Assembly (NCBI GenBank): GCA_001630475.1
Contig: KV419433.1
Span: forward strand, 1 to 64,000
Length of the DNA stretch: 64,000 nucleotides
Direction of reading: 5' to 3'
DNA from: Sistotremastrum niveocremeum HHB9708
Taxonomy: Eukaryota > Basidiomycota > Agaricomycetes > Sistotremastrales > Sistotremastraceae
Positions 1 to 9,999 of this stretch are shown piece by piece. The notes beneath the pieces were generated by a model. That model had not been told where the DNA came from, ran no database searches, and saw only the letters and a list, made by a program, of their open reading frames with translations. The translations under genes and the position numbers were made by a program. Each line of letters begins with the position of its first letter. Within the stretch, counting starts at the first letter, position 1.

Positions 1-1027
1 GTCCTTTCCAGACACTAGCCCACTGCATTCTTAATCACCGTCTTTATCCATTTACATGGCACCACTGAGCCAATACCAAATTTCAAAGGCCAACATCACA
101 ATTCACCAACGAACCCTCGGATATTTTTCCAGCCAAATTTCTTAATCCCATTGCCCACTATATCGTCTGACAGCAACGCAACATATCACACTCTAGTCAA
201 CAAGCCCTCGGTACATAGCATACCTGAGTAGTCACGAACATGTACTACTCCTTATAGTAGAAAACGGCATATTTTAAGTGCAGTAGTACATATTTGACAT
301 CGGGGGGTGCAAAATGTGCCGACATGCGACTTTCGTCAACTTAACTGATAATTTTCTGCTATTGCAGTTCAATATGCATCTGAAACCGTGTATGATTACA
401 GTGGAACTTATCTGTATGGCGTTGGAGTGTACTGGCAAGATCAACAGCTCTGGTCAACTTAATTTCTAAGGATGAACAGGTCAACCAGTCTATCTGGGCG
501 AAGACATGACACAGACAGCAGTTATTGTGGAGTTTTAGACAGGCATTGTATCTGTTTTTAGACTCATGAAACTGGGAAATGGTACTGAGTTACGACTGGA
601 TTGCAGAAGAATGTGCTCGGGTGACATGGGCGGACTGCCTTAGGTGAATTTGAAATTTCAAACTCCGCTAAATAGGTTTGACCGATCCAAGGGAGTTTGA
701 AATTTCACACCCAGCTCAAATTGAATCATTAATTTTAGCAGACTCGCAATGTATATGGTGTCGAACACTCAGTGAAGCCGAGGTATTACTAGTCTACTGG
801 CACAGACGATTCTCCAGAGCAAGGTCAAGATTGTGGGCACTGGACATTCATCATCAGCGCCTGATTGATCCTAATGAGGAAGCAATTCCAAGAAGCCCCG
901 TTTTAACTAGAAAAAAAGAAAAAGACTTATATTTGAAACACTGCGCGAACCTCCACCGTAAGCATCTGGGATGAAAGATGACTCTCACGCAATGTTTACA
1001 CAATTGAAAACACAGGAAAATAAAATA
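1..1027. other. AT-rich stretch without a recognised gene
   Basis: I see no gene here that I can support. One 98-codon open frame (678-974, +) has no family resemblance I know and its start lies in a hairpin, so I do not call it. Two small inverted repeats are visible: arms of about 10 bases (atgtactact / agtagtacat) near 241 and 283, and the longer hairpin listed separately at 651-707. The stretch leads into the tandem array that starts at about 1028. Confidence 0.5.
651..707. repeat. perfect inverted repeat (hairpin)
   Basis: The arms tgaaatttcaaactcc (651-666) and ggagtttgaaatttca (692-707) are exact reverse complements, 16 bases each, around a 25-base spacer. The function is unknown. It could be a short foldback or the remains of a terminal inverted repeat. 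No target duplication was seen beside it. Confidence 0.7.
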
Positions 1028-2845
1028 AGGAAGTGTGTCAAGAGGGAATTATTTTGAAGCACGCTGACGCTGACGACGGGCCATCAAAATCCACGGGCGC
1101 CAATCACAAGGGCCTGAGTGAGCTAATAGAAGAAAATTCCAAAGCAGCCTCACATCACTACCGTCTTGGATAGCTGTATTGCAAGCAGACAGAACCGATG
1201 AGAATTAACATGCATCATAAAGTTAATTTTTATCAAAAATTTCAGTCAGACATATATTCAGTAAATTGTGTCAAGAGGGGGTTTTTGAGAGACGCCCTAC
1301 AGCTGGAGTCAACTGTAGGGCGCCAATCAACAGCGCTAGACAGCGCTAGAAGGAGAAAACAATAAAAAAAATCGGACTTACCAAAAAAAATGCTTTTTGT
1401 GATTGCTATTGTGTTATTGCAATTCGCCAGACACAATGATTGGACAGAAGAGAATCAGATGTGTTGGAATCTGAAGAGCAGAACGTGAACTAACTTTTAA
1501 AAATGACAAATCAATCCAGAGAAGAATACAGAATAAATGAATCGTGTCAGGTGCAGAGTTTTTGGACACGCCGAAGTGTGAAAGGCGAGAGGGAAATGCA
1601 TGCAGTATGGCGCCTATCAGATCAAAGGGCCTGACATTGAATCAATCACGAAGCTCTGCCAAAGGCCGATAAGCTTTGTGATCAATAAATTGTTAAACCT
1701 GGACTAACAAGACAGAGACTGCACAGATGTACATCAAAAGTGGATAGAACGAAAGAGTTCAAGCCAAAGATGTCTACACCAAGAAAATAAAATAAAACAA
1801 AACCACGTAAGAACAGAAAAATGTGACAGGAGGAAATTTTTCAGAGGCCATGCTGACGATGGGCCATCAAAGATCGGATCAATCAAAAAAAAGATCACGA
1901 GCGCTTGATAAGACTAATAGGAGATAAAGTCTGAAGCGGGCTCAAAGAACCAGCGTCATGAATAACTGTATCCAAAGCAGACAGAACCAAAGAGAATTGG
2001 CATGAGATGTTGCGTAAATTTTATCAGAAATTTCACACTGACATATATTCGTGCAAATGTGTCAGGAGGGAAGTTTTGAGGGATGGTACGCAGCTCAAAA
2101 GCAATCATCACTTGGCGCCTATCAGAGGCGCTTACACTGAATCAGCCACGAGGCTCTGCCGAAGACCGACAAGCTTTATGATCAATATAGTGTTAAACGC
2201 AAGCTCATGAGACAGAGACTGCACAGATGTTCATCGGAAGCAGATGGAATGAAAAAGCTCTACCCAAGGAAATGTAAGCTAAAAAAAAAAAATAAAACTA
2301 GACCAAAGAAGAGCAGAAAAATGTGTCAGGAGGGAATTTTTTAGAGGCCACGCTGACGATGGGCCATCAAAGATCAACAGGCGCTAATCACAGGCGCTTG
2401 ATAGATATAATAGGGGATCATTTCGGAGGTGGGCTCACATAATCAGTGTCATGAATAACTGTATCAAAATCAGACAGAAACAAAGAGAAATGCCATGCAA
2501 TGTGAAGTTAATTTTTTTTTTAAATATCAGTCTGACATGTATTCAGGAAATCATGTCAAGAGGGAAGTTTTGAGAGACGCCCAGCAGCTGGGGTCAACAC
2601 TTGGGCGCCAATCACCAGCGCCAGAAGCAAAACGTGAGAATCGGATTTACCAAAAAAGGTAAAGAAAAAGATCACTTCAGTCTTATTGGAATTCGTCTGA
2701 CAAAATGATTGGTTAGAACAGAATCGGATGTGTCGGGATTTGAAGAGCAAATCGTGAATTAACTTTTAAAAATAATGAAAAAATACAGGGAAGAGTCCAG
2801 AATAAATGATTCGTGTCAGGAGCGGAGGTTTCCGGACGCACGTTA
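1028..2845. repeat. tandem array of three alternating monomer types (satellite-like)
   Basis: A motif close to tgtcaggaggga recurs at about 1034, 1266, 1545, 1822, 2058, 2325, 2556 and 2816, so monomers are roughly 235-275 bp. By their bodies they fall into three types. Type A (starts 1034, 1822, 2325) carries a gacgatgggccatcaaa-like word. Type B (1266, 2556) carries gagagacgccc and a shared tail near aacttttaaaaat. Type C (1545, and the body of 2058) carries tggcgcctatcag and gacagagactgcacagatg. The order is A-B-C-A-(B/C hybrid)-A-B-C, and the last C is cut off at about 2845, where transposase-like coding begins. Copies have diverged, so the array is not very young. Short open frames inside it are not genes. 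Confidence 0.75.
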
Positions 2846-3518
2846 AAGACGAGAAACTATTCTCTCGCTATCGCTCTTTCATTAGCCTCTCGTAACTGAA
2901 TGAGAAGAAATCCAGGCTTCGTCGGCTGAAGCAGATAGAGGATGGCAAGAGAATCATTATGGCGGTGGCGAGTGGGAAGGTCTCCCGTGTGAGTGCGCTC
3001 GTCCGCACGGCAGTCAATCACGGGTCTGGCTTGTCGGCCATACTGGGATTGATGGAGAAAGCCGCCGAGAAGTTGTACCACCCAAAGGGGTATGAGGAAG
3101 AGGAGATCTTGAAGGGTTTTATTATGCTGAAATTTGGAGGAGCCAGGACTGCGGCTGTAGCGAACCATGCAATGGGGGGAGCCAGCAAGGAGACAGTGCG
3201 ACGACGAATGAAGACTGCGCCGATGAAGATCAGCGTTTTGATCCCGTCCGTGACGGAGATCCAGGAGAACCTTCGATCGGCGTTCCAGGTTGACTTACCC
3301 GGAGCCGAACCGCGTCCTCAGGGCCCTGGCAGCCGAGGTTATGGCTATGTTCTGCAATTCGACGAGATTGCCTGCGAGAAACGGATTCGTTACGATCCTG
3401 GCACCAATCAGATTATAGGAATTGCATGAGAACATGCCCACAAATGTGCCATCCAGTTCAATTCGATCGACGACGCCACCCAGCTCTTCCACGACATTGC
3501 GGATAAGAATGTCATGAT

Positions 3519-4027
3519 TAGTGTTCCAAGGTCCAGTTGCTGTGACTGGTGGCAACCGGCAGTCGCGACCGGACCGTGACTGGACCGCAGTTGCCGGTCG
3601 CCTAGGTTCTTGGAAAATCAGGCAACCGGCAACCGCAGTCATGACCAGTCGTGACCGTGGTCGCAACCGAGGACCCTTAAGGGTCCCCAACCAGGGTAAC
3701 CAGAGGGTATTTTGGGTCTCAAATGGGTGTTTATGGTGACATATCTGGTATATTTTGGTCTCTATATGCATGTACCACATCATATGAAGTGTATATACAG
3801 TATATATAATATAATAATGATTAAAATATTTACAGAAGACTAGTTGTGACTGGAAAAAGTGGCCATGACTGGTTGCGCGACTGGTCGCAGCCGTGACCGG
3901 TCGCTGGACCGCAACCGCAGTCGCAGTTGCCAGTCATGCCAAATTTTGGACGGCAACCGGACCGGCAGTTGCCAGTCGCACCCTCCGGGGGTCAAAAGTC
4001 CAGTCGTGACTGGACCTCAGAACACTA
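3519..4027. mobile_element. hAT-type MITE, copy 1 (509 bp)
   Basis: The ends are inverted repeats beginning tagtgttc, continuing imperfectly for about 28 bases through ggtccagt...gactgg. The element is flanked by the 8-bp duplication GTCATGAT (3511-3518 and 4028-4035). An 8-bp duplication with such ends is typical of hAT elements. There is no transposase. The interior is rich in short caaccg/cggtcgc words in both orientations, with an AT-rich core. It sits in the transposase-like gene between the first and second acidic motifs. Removing the element and one duplication restores the reading frame (K N V M M A T E). Short open frames inside it are not genes. Confidence 0.9.
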
Positions 4028-7000
4028 GTCATGATGGCGACTGAGGTGCGTGCGAGTGTTCTGATTCTCTGAATACTGAGAATGACTGAATCATACAACC
4101 AGGTAACTGTAGGTTGCATCGGAGCTATCGCAAAAGAGACAAGAGTCTATGCCGCTCGAGCTCTGTCTGTATCCGGCACGTGCAAGAGTGAGGACGGTCA
4201 AACTCACCCCAGTCTCATTCAAAATCACATCAACGCATGCAAGGAGTTGAAGGATGGCTATATCATGTGTATCGCGTCAGATGGAGAAGCTCGACGAGGG
4301 CTTTCCTTCAACCTCCTGACGATGCAGAAGCCTCTTTCCCCATCCTCCCCCATTTACCCCCATCTTCGGCATCTCGAACTTATGAATCTCTACGTGGGCC
4401 AGGACGACCTCACCGGAGACAAAGATTACAAACATATCTTCAAACGGCTCCGAAATCTCCTCCTCCGCTCTAACGGTGTCCTGGTTGATGGCGTCCTTAT
4501 CACTCCCCAGACCCTCGAAAGTCACTTCCGCGATGTCGCACTCTCAGAAAAGCGACGGAGTGCTTTGTTGAATCCATCTGACAAACAAGATGTCGTCTTA
4601 GCTTACAATCTGCTAAAGGAGATCAATCAACTGCCACCACCCTCGTCCTCTCATTCTCCAACATTCGCAGTCGCTCGCAGAGCGCTAAATCTCCTCGGTT
4701 CATTATTCGAGTACCTCATCGCACCGTATACGTCGCCCAAAATGACACTCTCTGATCAACTCACCTCTCTCAGCGCCGCAGCGCATATCCTCATCGCCCT
4801 GTACACCCAGCATTGTGCAAAAGGCAAATTCATGCCTGTACAGCTCTTCGCCGATATTATGATCATGATTAAAAACGCGTATTTTTGCGTTGCCAAAATG
4901 AAAGCCTATGATCCTGAGGGCGAGTTCTGGCTGATTCTCATGGGCACGGATCGGTTAGAGGTTTTATTCGGGATGGTTCGCACAATGACGGGGAACGATG
5001 TGAATCCGGATCTGTTGCAATTGGCAGGTCGATTAGGCGACGCGTCTCTTTGTGCTGAGATCCTGGCTCGTTTTCCTCATTGGGACCGGCTTCCTCGGCG
5101 AATAAAGATACCAGAGTGGACAGAAAAGGGCGAAGTGAGTCAGAAGACGGATCACATCAATCCTGGATCCTGGACAGGAGATGTGAAGGTCGCTCATGCT
5201 ACTCCGCTCACATCGTGGCGCTCAGGTCATCGCAAGGGCGTACATATCCTCTCCAGCCTCCGGTCACCGTTCGATTGGGACGCCCTCAAATCCACTCCCA
5301 ATGTGGATATGCTCCAACCTTTTGGAGAACCAGTCCTCAAACGAACCAGTGAGATTCCACCCGAAGATGACGAAGGCACCCAACTTGACCAGAATAATAA
5401 CCTCCCCCGACTCGATCGCCCGGATACAAACACCAAGCGACTTCGCAAGGAGGTCGACATTGAAGATCTTGCAGGGGCTGCTGATCCGTCCCTTGAATCG
5501 ACGAAAATGACCGTCGAAGTCGATGGGAAGAATCTCAATAAGGCACGAGTTTTATCTGAGCTTTTCAAGCACCACCGCCACCCTCTTTCGACCGATCGCC
5601 TAAAACGTGTGGCCGATATCCCCCGTTTCAACTCTAATACGTCCGACACATCTACTATTATAGACGACGAGTCAGTATTTGGCGGCCCCATGCTCTCGAT
5701 TCACGATCCTGTCGCCACGCTCCTGTCCGTGGGAGAGAATGTGTTTCTCGCGGTTGGCGAAGTCCTCACCATCAAGCAAGCTAATAAGCGAATGGACAGC
5801 ATTCAAACCGATCGACTCAAGGATAGAACAATCACGCTCACCCTCCGCATCATGCATCTGTCCTTGCGCACTCAAGATGCCCAGACAGCAAGCGGGAATC
5901 AAGCCGATTGGGAGTGGAAGCGTACTCACGGCGACACCATCACCGTCCCTGCCAGACTCTGCCAGCTAATCAACCCCCCAGTCGAATCCTCTGCTGGTCG
6001 CCCCCCCACATTCATTTTCCAGAGCGACGAGCTGAGGAGCGTAGCTGCATCCTTATACGACTCCCTCTCACGAGAAGACTGGGCGCAGATTCCCACGGTC
6101 TCCGAGGACCCAAACTTTCCTTACCGAAACGAAGCAGGTGAGTAATACAGTATACACACCTTCGTGTACTTACCGTGCAACAGACGAAGCGTGCTTTATC
6201 TGCGAGAAAGATGGTGTCAGCCGCCCCGATTTCAATGCCCTACAGTACTGTTCCTACTGTGCCGCCAAACTCGACTGGACCAAAGTCCAACTCGTTCTGG
6301 CGCATATAGCGGCCCATTTGCTGCATGACGCTCGGGTTTCGAAGAGTGTTCCTCGGTGTGGCTTCTGTGGCAACCCCGATCCTGAATGCCGGTTCCAATT
6401 CAAGCCTGGATCCAAAGCTCTAGACGTCAACAAGTGTTCGGGATGTCGCGTATTCAACGCCACGGGTATTACTCAGCTTCGTTATGGTCCCGCGTCTAAA
6501 TCCACCAAACGATCGCCATCCTCGAACGTCCCCTTAAAATGTCCCCTGTGTCCGGCCAAAGCGCCCCTGGTGTGGAAGTACTCACTCGTCCCTCATCTCC
6601 AACAAGTACACCGCGCGGATCCACAGAAATACGAATCGCACTGGAAACTCGGGCCATCAGAAGAGAAGTGGTTGAAGAAGGTGTACAACAATCGCTTGGT
6701 TGTCAAGAGGACGACTCAAAAGACCTTTGCTTCGAAACAGAAGCGGACCATGAAGATTTCTGAGGCGCACAGTTCGCGTCTCGCAGGCACAGAGAGGTAC
6801 GTTGTTTATTGTCGCACATCTTTATCTTACTACATCATTAACTCGAGCTAGAGAGGAAGCAGACGAAAACACGGCGAGACCGACTCGTACATCGACCGAA
6901 TCATTCATTGATGATGACAGTGAGTCCGAAGATTCTGAAGACCAAGACGAGGAAGAGGAGGAAGCCGAAGAGGGTGAAGACGACGAAGATGGGGAGGAGG

Positions 7001-7377
7001 AGGAAATGGAGGAAGACGAAGGCGAGGAGGAAATGGATGACGAAGACGAGGAAGATGTTGAGAATGAAGCTGGTGGTTTGGACGAAGAAGAAGTTGATGA
7101 TGAAGATTCGGACCGACAAGAAAAAGAAATTGAAGTCGAGCCAAGCAACGAAGACCTCAATCTGTCAGCTCCACTCACTCAAGCGCGTCAATCGGAAGCG
7201 TCATCCTCAACATCAGGCGCAGCCGCAGCCTCGTCATCTACTCACGGGGATGACATGGAGGTCGATGTCTCTCCAGAATACGAACCCCCTCACCAACCTA
7301 ACCCGCCGCCGCCGGCGATACCACCACCTGCACCTATTCCTGCACCTACAGCTGAAGTAGACAATCAGGGTCGTACA

Positions 7378-7886
7378 TAGTGTTCCAAGGTCCAGTTGCT
7401 GTGACTGGTGGCAACCGGCAGTCGCGACCGGACCGTGACTGGACCGCAGTTGCCGGTCGCCTAGGTTCTTGGAAAATCAGGCAACCGGCAACCGCAGTCA
7501 TGACCAGTCGTGACCGTGGTCGCAACCGAGGACCCTTAAGGGTCCCCAACCAGGGTAACCAGAGGGTATTTTGGGTCTCAAATGGGTGTTTATGGTGACA
7601 TATCTGGTATATTTTGGTCTCTATATGCATGTACCACATCATATGAAGTGTATATACAGTATATATAATATAATAATGATTAAAATATTTACAGAAGACT
7701 AGTTGTGACTGGAAAAAGTGGCCATGACTGGTTGCGCGACTGGTCGCAGCCGTGACCGGTCGCTGGACCGCAACCGCAGTCGCAGTTGCCAGTCATGCCA
7801 AATTTTGGACGGCAACCGGACCGGCAGTTGCCAGTCGCACCCTCCGGGGGTCAAAAGTCCAGTCGTGACTGGACCTCAGAACACTA
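7378..7886. mobile_element. hAT-type MITE, copy 2 (509 bp)
   Basis: This copy has the same length, ends and orientation as the one at 3519-4027, and I see no base difference between them. It is flanked by a different 8-bp duplication, GTCGTACA (7370-7377 and 7887-7894), so it is an independent insertion and not a segmental copy. It splits the same transposase-like gene between the acidic tract and the PHD finger. Without it the frame reads on (D N Q G R T R S R). The near-perfect identity suggests recent mobilisation by a hAT transposase encoded elsewhere. Confidence 0.9.
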
Positions 7887-8186
7887 GTCGTACAAGATCT
7901 CGACGCGTCCGAGCACGACCAGCGTGGCATCAAATAATCAATTTATGTACTTGTCAAAGGTCCATTACCGATGAGGAGATTGAGAGGGGGGACAATGTCG
8001 TTCGATGCGACGAAGCAAGCTGTGAGACGCGTCATGTGAGTTTGAGATTGAGATCTGACGATTGATATCATTGACTAATGCGACTTTCAGTACCATCTAT
8101 CGTGCTTGAACGACGGCGAAGGGTACGCTGGATGGGTTTGCGAGTCTTGCGAAGATGCGCAAGCGTCGAAACGTCGAAGAAGATGA

Positions 8187-8793
8187 TATATTGGGTCATT
8201 TAATAGTTGTTGGTACTATTATACATTGTCCTTTGCGATCTATGCAGCGTCAGCGGCCGGACGATGAGATTGAGAGCATCCGGACAGGGTGACTCGATGA
8301 CGGAGGACGCTGGTAAGCGGTCGGCATGGCTGTCGGCATCGGATAAACCTCGGCACTGGCCTTGTGCGGTAGGGAGTTTCGGATATATCGGAGTTAAGGG
8401 TGTGTGTGTGTGGTGTGGGGCCTTCCGCGCGCAAGTCGACCCATGTTCCGCGACTGCAAAATTGAAACCCCCTTGAAACAGCTAGTTGAGTAGCTCAAAC
8501 CATGTACTCGATCGGATATAGATGATGATAAGCCAGTTGCCGATTCTCGAAAAGCGGAGGCTGTGTGAGAATCTTTCGCTGATGTAGCGGAAAAGTGGGA
8601 TTAACGCGAATAGAACCCAGGGCATCAAGTTGGTTGACAACGCGTTAAGCGCTCAGTTTGCTGACACATAAAAACAAGCACAAATACAGGCCCGCCCCGG
8701 CCCGAGACTGTGTTTGTTGACTTCTGTTCGATAACACCTCATCATTGGAAGATGATCTCCACGATGAAGCCGCAGGACCGAGCTCATCTACTT
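8187..8793. other. spacer without a recognised gene
   Basis: About 600 bases between the stop of the PHD-finger exon and the next MITE. A gtgtgtgtgtgtggtgtgg microsatellite-like tract lies near 8400. I see no coding frame with family resemblance and no terminal repeat for the upstream transposase gene. Confidence 0.4.
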
Positions 8794-9093
8794 TAAGGTT
8801 TAACACGAGTCCAGGCAAAAAACAGGTACCTGCAGGTATACCTGGCAAGGTACCTGCTTACTAAGCAAGGGGCAAGTACCAAGTATCAACTTTTTGGAAA
8901 AAACACTGACCAAGCAGGTACTTGGACCAGGTACCTGCTGTTTTTAGTAGGGAAAACAGGCAGGTACCCAGGTATGAGTACCTGATTTTGGGGGTTTTTT
9001 GGAGGCAAGTATGAGCTCAGGCCCTGAAAAAAGCAGGGAGGTACCTGCCACAGGTACCCAGGTATGGCAAGTATGGACTCGTGTTAAACCTTA
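8794..9093. mobile_element. hAT-like MITE (300 bp) with repeated GGTACCTG motifs
   Basis: The terminal inverted repeats are perfect over 20 bases (taaggtttaacacgagtcca and its reverse complement). They are flanked by the 8-bp duplication ATCTACTT (8786-8793 and 9094-9101). The interior contains many copies of the palindrome-like word caggtacctg and of ggcaagta, so a single strand could fold extensively. There is no coding capacity. Its ends differ from the 509-bp MITE, so it is a separate family. Similar internal words recur around the gap at 13.2-13.5 kb. Confidence 0.9.
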
Positions 9094-9101
9094 ATCTACT
9101 T

Positions 9102-9800
9102 AATCCGGTAGGTTCTTTCCCATCTCCTACTGAGTAAGTGCTGACACCCGGTCTACACATCGATTGGACAAGGCTCTGAGCCTTGAGTGCCTCACCGGGT
9201 CGAAGATACTGTGCTCCAACAATCATATGTCCCAGTCACGCGTCACACCGCCTCATATTGGGACACTAAAAAGTGTCCCGTCACTTGTCACAAAAGATTT
9301 TGGGACACTTTCTATATGAAATAAAATATTAAAATTATTTTTTTTGCCCAGAAATGCGATTTGGGACACATTTTTTCTCTTGGTCACACAAAAATTCTTG
9401 CCTTGGGACAGTGGGACACTTGGTTCATTTTGGTCACACGTCACAGGGGTAGGGACACTAGTTTGTTGGAGCACAGTATGAGAGCGATAAATCCAATGAA
9501 GAAGCCAGAATTTCTTCCTCCTACGGCTGGACTGGAGCGAGTAGCCAGTGTTGCGACTGGTTCCGAGACAACAGCTCGATAAGGATCATCATCTTCTCGT
9601 AGAACCTGATATTCTTATCCATTCCTCTCGAATTCCGCTGCAGAGACTCCAGTAGGATGGGACATAAAAAATCACAGATTCCATCGGAGGTGATGGCATT
9701 GAATGCAAATCGCGTTCTCGCATCAACATCAATAAAGGTACTGTGAGTGTGTGCACAACTCAAAGATCAGGCGGCCGAAGGTCAGCGATTGGAAGCAGTA
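9102..9800 (-). pseudogene. degenerate minus-strand gene fragment, paralog of 21440-22000
   Basis: Stretches on either side of the TA-MITE resemble the minus-strand block at 21440-22000. Examples are ctgagccttgagtgc versus ctgagccctggcctcagtgc, aaatccaatgaa versus caatccaatgaat, and the word ggacataaaaaatcacagattcc versus ggcctggaaaatcacaaattcc. On the minus strand both give a hydrophobic segment close to GFIGL. I do not recognise the family. The copy is split by a transposon and looks decayed. Confidence 0.4.
9209..9476. mobile_element. MITE with TA target duplication (268 bp)
   Basis: The ends ctgtgctccaacaa and ttgttggagcacag are exact inverted repeats, flanked by TA on both sides (9207-9208 and 9477-9478). 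This fits a Tc1/mariner-type non-autonomous element. The interior repeats tgtccc/gggaca words in both orientations and has an AT-rich centre. It is inserted in a block that has a paralog at about 21.5-22.0 kb. The exact duplication is ambiguous because the flanking ATA/TAT is itself palindromic. Confidence 0.75.
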
Positions 9801-9999
9801 TTCGAGTGAGTTTCGAAAACCAGCTCAAGAACCCGGTACTTTCAGGGTCTTACTCATTTAGGATTTTTACTCAAATGGGAAGCTCTCTTTACGGATTTGA
9901 AGATTGATGGAAGGTGGATTGGACAGACGAGCCTTACATGCCGACTACGATATTCTCATCAAGACGACAATGCACCAGCTATTATGGTCGGTGAACCTC

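Larger units (their letters stand above)
2899..8186 (+). pseudogene. P/THAP9-like transposase gene with C-terminal zinc modules and PHD finger, interrupted by two MITEs
   Basis: Reading across both MITEs and four short introns (4046-4102, 6138-6183, 6797-6851, 8036-8090) gives one long protein. Its layout matches the P/THAP9 transposase fold. A first acidic strand LQFDEIACE (about 3347-3373) is followed by a partly Y-rich stretch, and a second acidic motif CIASDGEARRG lies at about 4267. A region like the P-element DxxHxxKxxRN segment (DYKHIFKRLRN) follows, then GTDRLEVLFGMVR near 4945, equivalent to the SQDxLExxFxxIR motif holding the last catalytic Glu. After 6184 come CxxC pairs and a C2H2-like finger (CPLC...H...H), then an acidic tract (6900-7140). 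Last is a PHD finger with C4HC3 spacing (CTC..CDE..C..HYHLSC..WVCESC), split by the last intron. The family match is my inference; multi-copy relatives are common in mushrooms. Breaks: two MITE insertions, one in-frame TGA at 3427-3429 (likely CGA to TGA), and no upstream ATG in frame, since TAA precedes 2896. The 5' end abuts the tandem array. An internal ATG lies at 2959. Confidence 0.65.

Noticed and set aside
3521-3739. 72-codon open frame repeated at 7380-7598 as a possible small gene
   Set aside because: It lies wholly inside the two MITE copies, starts at their inverted end and has no family resemblance. Its repetition comes from the transposon.
6822-7178. Ser-rich 118-codon frame on the minus strand
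   Set aside because: It is the reverse complement of the acidic Glu/Asp tract of the transposase-like gene. Runs of GAA/GAG read as Ser codons on the other strand.
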